This document shows, piece after piece, positions 16,769-24,915 of a DNA stretch of 48,373 nt. Each line of letters starts with the position of its first letter. Positions within the stretch are counted from its first letter, which is position 1. Source of the stretch: Bacteroidales bacterium (GTDB lineage Bacteria > Bacteroidota > Bacteroidia > Bacteroidales > ML635J-15); contig JAQVOR010000002.1 of the NCBI GenBank assembly GCA_028702535.1, forward strand, positions 20,781-69,153, given 5' to 3'. Below the pieces are notes generated by a model. The model worked only from the letters and a program-made list of their open reading frames with translations. It did not search any database and was not told the DNA's origin. The translations under genes and the position numbers were made by a program.

Positions 16769-17950
16769 TTAAACCAATTCTAATGCGTGTTTAACATCAT
16801 CGAGGATATCTTCATAGTCTTCAATACCAACTGAGAACCTAACAAGTCCTTCGGAGATGCCTGCTGTTTCACGAGCTTCAGGAGTAAGACCAGCATGCGT
16901 CATTGAGGCAGGATGTTGAATTAGAGTTTCGACTCCCCCTAATGAAACAGCCAACATTGCGAGATGCACATTATTCATCATCGTTTCTCCAGCTTTAAAG
17001 CCACCTTTAAGGCCAAAACTAATCATTGCACCAAAGCCAGACATTTGTTTTTTAGCAAGTTCGTATTGCGGGTGCGATTTTAGTCCAGGGTATTTAACCC
17101 ACTCGACTTTTGGATGAGCCTCTAGGTATTCGGCAATTTTTTGAGCGCTCGCCTGTGAGCGATCCATACGAATAGAGAGTGTTTTTAAACCACGGTTCAC
17201 AAGATAAGCTTGATGAGGGTCCATGTTGCAACCCATATAAACCATTGTCTGACGCAATTTCTTATATACCTCTGGATCTTTAGCAATTAATGCTCCGCCA
17301 ACTATGTCAGCATGTCCGTTAATAAACTTTGTAATTGAATGTAAAGAAATATCAGCACCTAAATCAAGAGGTTTCTGAAGATATGGCGAACTAAAAGTAT
17401 TATCAACGCAGACCAAAATATTATGTTTGTGAGCTAATTCAGAAGCTGCTTTAATATCTGTAAGCACCATTGTAGGATTTGTAGGAGTCTCAATATACAA
17501 CAGTTTTGTATTTGGTTTAATAGCCTTTTCGATTTGTGACAAATCAGCAGTATCAACATAGGAATACTGTACACCAAATCTCGAAAAATCTCTCTCCATC
17601 ACAGCACGACTAGGTCCATAAACTGCTCCTGAGCTTATCATGTGAGCATCTTTATCTAACAAGGCCATATACACTGTTGATACAGCAGCCATACCACTTG
17701 ATAAAGCAATGCCTCGATAGCCGTTTTCTAACTGAGCTAATTTCTCCTCAAACGAATTGATAGTAGGATTTCCAATACGCGTATAAATATATCCAGGGTC
17801 TCTACCCGCAAAACAATCTGCACCATGCTTTGCATCTTTAAATCTAAAAGTTGATGTTTGATAAATTGGTGGTACTGCACTACCAAAAACGTCGTCGTAA
17901 TCGCCGGCGTGAATAAGTTTGGTGTTAAAACCTTTATTTTTTGTTTCCAT
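16769..17950 (-). CDS. Trans-sulfuration PLP enzyme (methionine gamma-lyase / cystathionine gamma-synthase-like)
   Basis: A Cys/Met-metabolism PLP enzyme of fold type I, 393 aa from the ATG at 17950. The PLP lysine is in SLHSITKFINGHAD, the YTRIGNPT phosphate-site motif and SSGMAAVSTV are present, and the C-terminal THAGLTPEARETAGISEGL and RFSVGIED match methionine gamma-lyases. However, the residue after the VYG motif is P, where classical methionine gamma-lyase has a Cys, so substrate (methionine, cystathionine or an O-acyl-homoserine) is unsettled. The longer ORF adds a hydrophobic stretch that overlaps the -7 box, so I reject that start. It is monocistronic with its own terminator. Confidence 0.9.
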   Translation of the reverse strand: METKNKGFNTKLIHAGDYDDVFGSAVPPIYQTSTFRFKDAKHGADCFAGRDPGYIYTRIGNPTINSFEEKLAQLENGYRGIALSSGMAAVSTVYMALLDKDAHMISSGAVYGPSRAVMERDFSRFGVQYSYVDTADLSQIEKAIKPNTKLLYIETPTNPTMVLTDIKAASELAHKHNILVCVDNTFSSPYLQKPLDLGADISLHSITKFINGHADIVGGALIAKDPEVYKKLRQTMVYMGCNMDPHQAYLVNRGLKTLSIRMDRSQASAQKIAEYLEAHPKVEWVKYPGLKSHPQYELAKKQMSGFGAMISFGLKGGFKAGETMMNNVHLAMLAVSLGGVETLIQHPASMTHAGLTPEARETAGISEGLVRFSVGIEDYEDILDDVKHALELV

Positions 17951-17985
17951 TTTAAAAAAAATTGTAAATACTAATATTAAAAGCA

Positions 17986-17993
17986 CAAAAGTA
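17986..17993 (-). promoter_or_regulatory. -7 box of the PLP enzyme gene
   Basis: TACTTTTG on the minus strand, an exact match 36 nt before the ATG at 17950. It falls inside the N-terminal extension of the longer ORF and so supports the shorter protein. Confidence 0.6.
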
Positions 17994-18099
17994 TAAAACT
18001 TATAGCTAAAAACGAAAAAAACCATTCTAAATAAATAACAAAATAGTTTTTAATTTTAAATCAAACATATAAAAAGATTACAACTAAACGAGAATTAAT

Positions 18100-18131
18100 T
18101 TTGGACATACGAAAAATTAGACATATATTTG
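18100..18131 (+). promoter_or_regulatory. -33/-7 promoter of tRNA-Cys
   Basis: TTTG (18100-18103), a 20-nt spacer and TATATTTG (18124-18131) form a textbook Bacteroidota promoter. The box ends 19 nt before the mature 5' end of the tRNA, giving a short 5' leader for RNase P. Confidence 0.8.
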
Positions 18132-18149
18132 CAAACCGTAAAATGAAAC

Positions 18150-18220
18150 GGTACCTTGGCCGAGTGGCTAGGCACTGGTCTGCAAAACCAGCTACGGCGG
18201 TTCGACTCCGCCAGGTACCT
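18150..18220 (+). tRNA. tRNA-Cys (anticodon GCA)
   Basis: Acceptor GGTACCT pairs with AGGTACC, the anticodon stem CTGGT/ACCAG encloses CTGCAAA with anticodon GCA, and the T-arm GGCGG-TTCGACT-CCGCC is perfect. The discriminator is T(U), as in other tRNA-Cys, and CCA is not encoded. It has its own promoter and terminator. Confidence 0.97.
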
Positions 18221-18227
18221 CTAAGAG

Positions 18228-18251
18228 ACACCGATTTATCGGTGTTTTTTT
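18228..18251 (+). terminator. Rho-independent terminator of tRNA-Cys
   Basis: ACACCGA (18228-18234) pairs with TCGGTGT (18239-18245) around the loop TTTA, followed by a T run, 8 nt after the tRNA. Confidence 0.88.
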
Positions 18252-18284
18252 ATTATATAATAATTTTTGTTATTTGATTTGATT

Positions 18285-19532
18285 TTAGATTGAATCTGCT
18301 GCCAACCAGCCAGTCGAGAATGCAATTTGCAAATTATATCCTCCTGTATTTGCGTCAAGGTCGAGTACTTCGCCAGCAAAATAAAGTCCCTTCTTAAGTT
18401 TAGATTGCATAGTTTTAGGATTTATCTCTTTAAGACAAACTCCTCCAGCAGTTATTACTGCTTCCTTAAAACCTCTATGCCCAACGACTGTAAAATCCAT
18501 ACCTTTTAATAATTCAACAATTGCTTTCCGCTCTACTGCCGATATTTGATTAGCCAGTTTGTTTTCATCTAAGCTTAAAACATTCAAAAAAACGGGGATT
18601 GCTTTTTGAGGTAATAATTTCCGAAACAAATTTCCTATTTTCTTTTTACCGTTTTCGTTAAGATCGCGCATTACTCTTGCATCAAGCTTCTCAACATCAA
18701 GAGCTGGTTTAAAGTCTATCTGAATTTTCACATCATTTCCTTTATCCAAAGCATAAACAACATTCCGACTTATGGTCAGTATTACTGGTCCCGACAAACC
18801 AAAATGAGTAAATAAAAGGTCTCCAAATTCTTCATGTTTTAATTCTCCATTAATTAATACTTTGGCATTAATGTTTTTTAAAGTAAGCCCTTGCATTTCG
18901 GCAGCGTGCATTTCTTTAGTTTCAAGTGGAACAAGTACTGGAAACAGATTTTCAATTTTATGCCCAGCATCACGAGCAAAAACATATCCGTCTCCAGAGG
19001 AGCCAGTGCCTGGATAAGATTTTCCGCCAGTACAAATAATTACATTAAAAACATCTAAAGTCTTCATTTTACTACCCTCCACATATTCAATTCCACTTAC
19101 CTCATCATTATTATTATAGTGTATTTTATTCACTTTTGCGTTAAAAATAAAATTAACGCCATTTTTTAATGCCTTTTTATATAATGCGTCTACCACATCA
19201 TCGGCTTTTTCGCTTTTAGGAAAATATCGACCTCCACGCTCAAGCATAGATTCAACTCCACACTCTTCGAGTAAGCCAATAATTTCATAAGAGAAAAACT
19301 TTTTAAAAGCTGGATATAAAAATCTACCATCAGGATAAACTTGCATAAGAAAATCGTCAATATCAGCAGAATTTGTAATGTTACATCTACCTTTACCAGT
19401 AATCATCAATTTTCGTCCAGGCAAACTCATTTTGTCGAGAACCACGACACTTAATTCTCTATCTGCGGCTCTTATTGCAGCTAGTAAGCCAGCTGCACCA
19501 GCACCTACTATTGCAACATCATGTTCTTGCAT
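18285..19532 (-). CDS. HI0933/YhiN-family FAD-dependent oxidoreductase
   Basis: A 415-aa flavoprotein. The FAD Rossmann motif VGAGAAGLLAAIRAAD is at the N-terminus, followed by the family signature LMITGKGRCNITN, the middle ICTGGKSYPGTGSSGDG, LFTHFGLSGPVIL, and the C-terminal AVITAGGVCLKEINPKTM and YFAGEVLDLDANTGGYNLQ. The family is usually annotated NAD(P)/FAD-dependent oxidoreductase or BaiN-like; its E. coli member YhiN has been reported as a 23S rRNA dihydrouridine synthase (RdsA), which makes rRNA modification a plausible role here. It starts 53 nt after the OmpA-family gene and may be cotranscribed with it. Confidence 0.93.
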   Translation of the reverse strand: MQEHDVAIVGAGAAGLLAAIRAADRELSVVVLDKMSLPGRKLMITGKGRCNITNSADIDDFLMQVYPDGRFLYPAFKKFFSYEIIGLLEECGVESMLERGGRYFPKSEKADDVVDALYKKALKNGVNFIFNAKVNKIHYNNNDEVSGIEYVEGSKMKTLDVFNVIICTGGKSYPGTGSSGDGYVFARDAGHKIENLFPVLVPLETKEMHAAEMQGLTLKNINAKVLINGELKHEEFGDLLFTHFGLSGPVILTISRNVVYALDKGNDVKIQIDFKPALDVEKLDARVMRDLNENGKKKIGNLFRKLLPQKAIPVFLNVLSLDENKLANQISAVERKAIVELLKGMDFTVVGHRGFKEAVITAGGVCLKEINPKTMQSKLKKGLYFAGEVLDLDANTGGYNLQIAFSTGWLAADSI

Positions 19533-19585
19533 AAATTATTTTTTGTAAAAACAGAAAAACTAAAATAATATTTTTAATCGTAATT

Positions 19586-22150
19586 TTAGTTTTTCTTAAC
19601 TTTATATTCTTCGGGTACAATAATTGGAGCTACTCTTATTGGTGTTTCGCCTTGTTTAAGAACAAAAACGTTTACTCTTCTATTAAGTCGTCTCACAAGA
19701 TCATTATCAGTTGCAATAGTAATATTTTCTTTTTCGCCAAGGAATTCCATTTCTAGTTGACTATCACTAACACCTTTATTTATAAGATAATCTTTAACTT
19801 TAACTACACGATTTTGACTAAGCCCTAGATTGTAATCATCGCTACCATAGTGGTCAGTGTGTCCCGATAACTTAAATTTTGCTTTTGGATTATTCATTAG
19901 ATAATCAGCAATTATATTAAGGTTTTTCTCATACTGAGCATTAATAACATATTTATCAAAATCAAAGAAAACAGCTTCGGCAACTAATTCATTAAAAATT
20001 TCGACTTCACAATAAAAGAATTTGCCATTATCATAATTTGGTTCATTCTGGCTTCGATAATATGTTGGGACATAAGCCATAACAGTATTCACATTGTCTT
20101 CTTCGTTTAGAAACACTATTTCAGTTCTTCTGTTATATAATCTTGAGTCTGGAAAGTCATTAATAGCAATTGGCTTAGCATAACCATAAGCATTAATTTG
20201 TATCTGTGTCTCACTTGCACCATATTGCACAATTTGTTGCATAAGATTTTTAGCTCTACTTTCACTTAACTGCATATTATAAGCCAATGGACCTGTTTGC
20301 GAACAATAACCATGTATTTCGATTTTAGCTTCAGGATGTTTCTTAAGATAATCTGCAACAAGTTTAATATCCTCTGTATACTTATCATCAATAACATCAC
20401 TATCATTATCAAAGAATACATTTTTTATGCCTACTATTTGCGAATTGTCGACAATAATATTTTCAGTACTAGCAAGCTCAACATTCTCGGTATTATCGGT
20501 ACTAACAAGATCCGTAATCTCAACAGTTATATTAAGTCCAGTAATGTCCCATTTTTCATTTTGAGGGATCTCAATTGTTCTAGACATTAGGTAAGCCTCG
20601 TTATCGTAAGCAATTATTTCATAATTTCCAGCTTTTATTCCTTCGATAAAATAATTTCCATTTTCATTAACTTGCACATTTGCAATTTCTTTACCGTCAT
20701 TAACATCAACGAGTTTTACTCTAAACTGCATTAGTTTTTCTTGATCTTCTGAATTAAGCGAAATAAGTCCAGATATTGAAGCTAATTGAGGAGCTTGTTC
20801 ATCAACTAGACTAATGCAATCACATTCCTCGACCCCAATTCTTCTTTTATTATCATTTATAGGACAAAAAGCAAAAACTGGTGTATTTTCTATAACATAT
20901 CCCATGTCGTTACCAGCTGTACTAAATGGATATCCGAGATTTACCGGACTTGTCCATTTTTTATTTTGTTCATCTTTACTTGTATAAAAAACATCGAATC
21001 CTCCGACATTGGTATGAGATTCGGAGCTAAAATACAATGCATTCCCATTTCGAATTACATAAGGCATTTCTTCATGAAAAGGAGTATTTATTTCTGGTCC
21101 GGCATTAATTGGTTTTTTCCATTTTCCGTCTTCATCTCTGTCGCTATACCAGATGTCTAATCCACCTTCACCACCTCTACGTAGGCTTGTAAAATATATC
21201 CTTTGTCCATCAGCAGTAATAGTAGCGTGCGACTCCCATTTTCGTGAGTTTAGTTTTTTTACCTTTTGGGCAGGTTGATATTTCCCATCTTCAAATTTAC
21301 TAACATAAATATCTCCATTATCATAACAATCGGCAACTAAATACAATTCAGAGCCGTCTGCTGTTGCAGTCACGGGAATAAAAGGATAGGAGATTTGCAG
21401 GTCGGCACTAATTTTTTGAGGGTTAAAAAAAGTTCCATCTTCGTTTCTTTCGGCCATATATACACCGTCAAAAGGCCCTTCACTATATTCGGTATTATAG
21501 TTAATATCTGGAGGAAAAACATTATATTTACCATTTGTAAAGATGAGTCTATTTGCCTCCCAACAAAGTATGGGGCAACGTACATTAGGCTCTTGAAGTC
21601 CATTAACTACTATTTTTTCGATTTTCATTCTTTCGGTATCTATGACTTCCATAGCATCAGAACAAGATTGAATTTCTCGATCTATAAACATCCCTGGTAT
21701 CGTTTTGCGATCCTTTCGAGACATTTTTTGTTTGTAAGCATTAAAAGCATCAATTGCCTTTTCAAAATCTTTATTTAAACGATATGCTACTCCCAAATAA
21801 TATAGTGTGTTTACAGGAGCTTTATTCTCCTTGTATTTATTTTTATAATTTTTATCCACATTCTCTGATGCCAACAAAAAATAGTCAATGGCAGTTGGTA
21901 TATTTTGCTTATTTTCACCTGCTAAGTAACAATATCCGATTTTATAAACATAATTAAAATTTTGATTATTATCATTATATAACTCAAAGTACAACTCAAG
22001 TGCCTTATCAAAATTATCAAAAGCTAATAGTTCTTCTGCCTGCTTATATTTTGCTTTACCCGATAAATCATTATCAGCAAATGAGACTATATTAAAATTT
22101 AATAGCAGCAGTAGAATTATTATTAATGAATACACGTTTTTTAAAGTCAT
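19586..22150 (-). CDS. OmpA family protein: TPR + PD40 propeller + tandem OmpA domains
   Basis: An 854-aa periplasmic/outer-membrane protein. After a signal peptide (to about residue 25) come TPR-like helices (about 30-130), a PD40/WD40-like propeller (about 190-430) with TADGSELYLVAD, TADGQRIYFTSLRRGG and RNGNALYFSSES, a carboxypeptidase-regulatory-like beta domain (about 455-545), and two OmpA C-terminal domains (about 575-690 and 735-845). The first has GYCSQTG where the diaminopimelate-binding Asp should be (S617), though R632 is kept. The second is intact, with GHTDHYG (D766) and LSQNR (R781). The overall order resembles the T9SS-associated PorE, but PorE has one OmpA domain. It probably ties the outer membrane to peptidoglycan. 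Confidence 0.92.
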   Translation of the reverse strand: MTLKNVYSLIIILLLLLNFNIVSFADNDLSGKAKYKQAEELLAFDNFDKALELYFELYNDNNQNFNYVYKIGYCYLAGENKQNIPTAIDYFLLASENVDKNYKNKYKENKAPVNTLYYLGVAYRLNKDFEKAIDAFNAYKQKMSRKDRKTIPGMFIDREIQSCSDAMEVIDTERMKIEKIVVNGLQEPNVRCPILCWEANRLIFTNGKYNVFPPDINYNTEYSEGPFDGVYMAERNEDGTFFNPQKISADLQISYPFIPVTATADGSELYLVADCYDNGDIYVSKFEDGKYQPAQKVKKLNSRKWESHATITADGQRIYFTSLRRGGEGGLDIWYSDRDEDGKWKKPINAGPEINTPFHEEMPYVIRNGNALYFSSESHTNVGGFDVFYTSKDEQNKKWTSPVNLGYPFSTAGNDMGYVIENTPVFAFCPINDNKRRIGVEECDCISLVDEQAPQLASISGLISLNSEDQEKLMQFRVKLVDVNDGKEIANVQVNENGNYFIEGIKAGNYEIIAYDNEAYLMSRTIEIPQNEKWDITGLNITVEITDLVSTDNTENVELASTENIIVDNSQIVGIKNVFFDNDSDVIDDKYTEDIKLVADYLKKHPEAKIEIHGYCSQTGPLAYNMQLSESRAKNLMQQIVQYGASETQIQINAYGYAKPIAINDFPDSRLYNRRTEIVFLNEEDNVNTVMAYVPTYYRSQNEPNYDNGKFFYCEVEIFNELVAEAVFFDFDKYVINAQYEKNLNIIADYLMNNPKAKFKLSGHTDHYGSDDYNLGLSQNRVVKVKDYLINKGVSDSQLEMEFLGEKENITIATDNDLVRRLNRRVNVFVLKQGETPIRVAPIIVPEEYKVKKN

Positions 22151-22189
22151 AATATTTTAATCATTTTAAATTACAAATTTTCTAATCTA

Positions 22190-22197
22190 CAAAAATA
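22190..22197 (-). promoter_or_regulatory. -7 box of the OmpA-family gene
   Basis: TATTTTTG on the minus strand, an exact match 40 nt before the start codon. The rest of the 22151-22400 gap is AT-rich without any other recognisable element besides the weak iorA box. Confidence 0.58.
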
Positions 22198-22359
22198 GGA
22201 GTTTTTTTCATATAATGTAAAAAAACAGTATAATTCTTCATTGTTTACTTTGCTCCTCCACCAACATTGTTTCATAATACTTTATTATTATTAAAACATG
22301 TTATACAACTAATCCCATATTTTAAAAGAGAATAATTTTTATAAGTAAAAAAATAAGTC

Positions 22360-22367
22360 TATTTTCG
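22360..22367 (+). promoter_or_regulatory. Probable -7 box of iorAB (one mismatch)
   Basis: TATTTTCG differs from TAnnTTTG at one base and ends 33 nt before the iorA ATG. The same TTCG variant appears upstream of the DUF3108-like gene. Confidence 0.4.
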
Positions 22368-22400
22368 TAATCTAAATTCTAAACATAAAAAACTTATAAT

Positions 22401-24002
22401 ATGCAAAAATTATTACTATTAGGAGATGAAGCAATATCTCAAGGAGCTATCGACGGGGGGATATCTGGATTTTATGCTTATCCAGGTACTCCATCAACAG
22501 AGATAATGGAATATGCTCAACATTCAAAAGAAGTAAAAGCCAGCGGTATTAACTGCGTTTGGTCAGCAAATGAAAAAACTGCTATGGAGTCTGCTATCGG
22601 CATGTCGTATGTTGGTAAAAGAGCTATGGTACAGCTTAAACATGTTGGATTAAATGTTGCTGCCGATGCTTTTATTAATTCTACGATTACGGGAGTTAAT
22701 GGTGGACTAATCGTTGTTGCAGCGGATGATCCTTCTATGCACTCATCACAAAACGAACAAGATTCTAGATTTTATGGTGATTTTGCTATGATACCTATCT
22801 TAGAGCCATCAAATCAACAAGAAGCTTATGATATGGCACAAAATGGATTCGAGTTATCTGAAAAATACAATGTTCCTATTCTTGTGCGAATAACAACTCG
22901 TCTTGCACACTCAAGAGCAGGAGTTAGTACGGGTAATAAAATAGCTCAAAACCCAATAAGTTTACCTAAAGACCCAAGACAATTTGTATTACTACCAGGT
23001 ATAGCAAGAAAAAATTATAAAAAATTGTTAGAGATGCAAGAAGCAATGCAAGAAGCATCAAACAATTCGATTTATAATAAATATATTGATGGTGTCGATA
23101 AATCGATAGGCATTGTTGCATGCGGCATTTCATACAATTATCTGATGGAAAATTTCGATGGAAAATGTCCGCATCCAGTAGTAAAAATCTCGCAATACCC
23201 TATACCTGAAAATCATTTGAGAAAACTCAGAAATGAATGTCAAAGTATTTTGGTTTTAGAAGAAGGTTATCCTTTAGTTGAAAAAAACCTTAAAGGATTT
23301 TTTAACGAAGGATTACAAATAAGAGGAAGATTAGACGGTAGTTTACCACGTGATGGAGAATTAAATCCTAATTTGGTAGCAAAAGCACTCGGGTTAGAGA
23401 TTATTGAAGGAGAAGCGATTCCCGAAATAGTAAAAATGCGTCCTCCATCACTTTGTATGGGTTGCGGGCACCGAGATGTATATAATGCACTTAACGAGGC
23501 TCTAGAAGATTACGACATAGGTAGAGTTTTCGCAGACATAGGATGCTATACTTTAGGAGCCTTGCCTCCTTTTAACGCTATAAACTCATGCGTGGACATG
23601 GGAGCTTCAATAACTATGGCAATCGGAGCATCTGATGCTGGATTAGTTCCCGCAGTAGCTGTTATTGGAGACTCAACTTTTACTCACTCTGGAATGACAG
23701 GTCTTTTAGATGCCGTAATCAAAGACGCTCCTATTGTTGTGTTGATTTCGGATAATTCAACTACTGGAATGACAGGAGGTCAAGCGTCAGCAGCAAAAGG
23801 ACGTATAGTTGATATTTGTAAAGGTATTGGTGTTAATCCCGCACATATTAGAATTCTAAATCCCTTAAAAAGATTACACGAAGAAAACCTTGCCATTTTA
23901 AAAGAAGAACTAGCATATAAGGGATTATCAGTCGTAGTGGCACAAAGAGAGTGTATTCAAACTGCAATTCGCAACAAAAAAGCAGCAAAAAAAACAAAAT
24001 AA
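22401..24002 (+). CDS. iorA: Indolepyruvate ferredoxin oxidoreductase, alpha subunit
   Basis: IorA carries the TPP site and oxidatively decarboxylates aryl pyruvates (from Trp, Phe, Tyr) to aryl-acyl-CoA, passing electrons to ferredoxin. The 533-aa protein starts with LLLGDEAISQGAIDGGI and FYAYPGTPSTEI (pyrimidine-binding domain) and has the TPP domain with CMGCGHRDVYNAL, ADIGCYTLG and VIGDSTFTHSGMTGL. Four cysteines that would bind the proximal [4Fe-4S] cluster are visible (C352, C355, C382, C518). The C-terminal two-cluster ferredoxin domain of archaeal IorA is absent and replaced by a short lysine-rich tail. iorB follows 16 nt downstream. Confidence 0.95.
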   Translation: MQKLLLLGDEAISQGAIDGGISGFYAYPGTPSTEIMEYAQHSKEVKASGINCVWSANEKTAMESAIGMSYVGKRAMVQLKHVGLNVAADAFINSTITGVNGGLIVVAADDPSMHSSQNEQDSRFYGDFAMIPILEPSNQQEAYDMAQNGFELSEKYNVPILVRITTRLAHSRAGVSTGNKIAQNPISLPKDPRQFVLLPGIARKNYKKLLEMQEAMQEASNNSIYNKYIDGVDKSIGIVACGISYNYLMENFDGKCPHPVVKISQYPIPENHLRKLRNECQSILVLEEGYPLVEKNLKGFFNEGLQIRGRLDGSLPRDGELNPNLVAKALGLEIIEGEAIPEIVKMRPPSLCMGCGHRDVYNALNEALEDYDIGRVFADIGCYTLGALPPFNAINSCVDMGASITMAIGASDAGLVPAVAVIGDSTFTHSGMTGLLDAVIKDAPIVVLISDNSTTGMTGGQASAAKGRIVDICKGIGVNPAHIRILNPLKRLHEENLAILKEELAYKGLSVVVAQRECIQTAIRNKKAAKKTK

Positions 24003-24018
24003 TCTAAAACAGATAAAA

Positions 24019-24600
24019 ATGAAAATAGATATAATTTTAGCCGGTGTAGGCGGACAAGGAATTCTAACTATCGCAGCAGTAATTGGTATGGCCGCTGTTG
24101 ATAAAAACCTTTATTTGAAACAAGCCGAAGTACATGGCATGAGCCAACGTGGAGGCGATGTGCAATCAAACTTGAGACTTTCAGACAAACCTATTTACTC
24201 TGATTTAATTACTAAAGGATGTGCCGATATAATTATATCGGTGGAACCAATGGAGGCTTTAAGGTATTTACCTTACCTCAAAAAAGGTGGTTATGTAATT
24301 ACTAATATAGTACAATTTAATAATATAGTTAATTATCCTAATGAAGATGAACTAAATGCAAGAATAAAAGCTCTACCAAATAGAATTGCTATTAATGCTG
24401 ACCAAATAGCTAAAGATTTAGGTAATACAAGAGCATCAAACATTGTTGTATTAGGTGCAGCAGTACCATTCCTTGGATTAAGTATCAAAGAGTTAGAAGG
24501 TGGAATTAAATCCTTGTTCGGATCTAAAGGAGACGATGTTGTCGAAATGAATATTACTGCACTACATGCAGGATATGAGTTCGCAAAATCAGAAATGTAA
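24019..24600 (+). CDS. iorB: Indolepyruvate oxidoreductase, beta subunit
   Basis: The 193-aa gamma-type (KorC/PorG-like) subunit that pairs with IorA. Its start, IILAGVGGQGILTIA, is the family signature, followed by KQAEVHGMSQRGGDVQSNLR, VEPMEALRYLPYLKKGG and a C-terminal helical segment. It has no iron-sulfur cysteine motif. It is cotranscribed with iorA and ends at a strong terminator, so no third gene such as a CoA ligase belongs to this unit. Confidence 0.95.
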   Translation: MKIDIILAGVGGQGILTIAAVIGMAAVDKNLYLKQAEVHGMSQRGGDVQSNLRLSDKPIYSDLITKGCADIIISVEPMEALRYLPYLKKGGYVITNIVQFNNIVNYPNEDELNARIKALPNRIAINADQIAKDLGNTRASNIVVLGAAVPFLGLSIKELEGGIKSLFGSKGDDVVEMNITALHAGYEFAKSEM

Positions 24601-24621
24601 TAATATCATATTTATAAATTG

Positions 24622-24662
24622 AATAAAGCTGTTCCCCAGTTGGTAAACAGCTTTATTTTTTT
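24622..24662 (+). terminator. Strong terminator after iorB
   Basis: AATAAAGCTGTT (24622-24633) pairs perfectly over 12 bp with AACAGCTTTATT (24646-24657), followed by a T run. The stem starts 22 nt after the iorB stop. Confidence 0.92.
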
Positions 24663-24760
24663 AAATATCTATGTTTGTAATTATTATAATTTGAAGAATG
24701 TGTGTTCTTGCACAAAATGACAAGCGTGAAATGACAAATGACGAACGGGGGAATGGAAAA

Positions 24761-24858
24761 CCACAAGGTGGCTGAGGGTTTTCAAAGGAGACTTTGAGAC
24801 GTTTTGGCTCGCCAAAACCCTCAGTCTCCGTTGAAAATGTCTCGAAGTTAGCTTGTGG
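24761..24858. repeat. Nested inverted-repeat element between iorB and recF
   Basis: Three nested complementary pairs: outer CCACAAG/CTTGTGG (24761-24767, 24852-24858), middle TTTTCAAAGGAGAC with GTCTCCGTTGAAAA (24779-24792, 24824-24837, one mismatch), and inner GTTTTGG-CTCG-CCAAAAC (24801-24818). An alternative 11-bp pairing, CTGAGGGTTTT with AAAACCCTCAG, competes with the middle stem. It is GC-richer than its surroundings. No T run follows, so it is not a simple terminator. The short ORFs here are not credible. Confidence 0.75.
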
Positions 24859-24889
24859 CTTTTAATTAAAAAACAATCCAAATTTTTAT

Positions 24890-24897
24890 TAACTTTG
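24890..24897 (+). promoter_or_regulatory. -7 box of recF
   Basis: TAACTTTG, an exact consensus match ending 18 nt before the recF ATG. Confidence 0.58.
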
Positions 24898-24915
24898 TAC
24901 TAAATAATTTACACA

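Noticed and set aside
24684-24881. 65-aa ORF in the iorB-recF gap
   Set aside because: Its coding strand is the inverted-repeat element; no conserved features.
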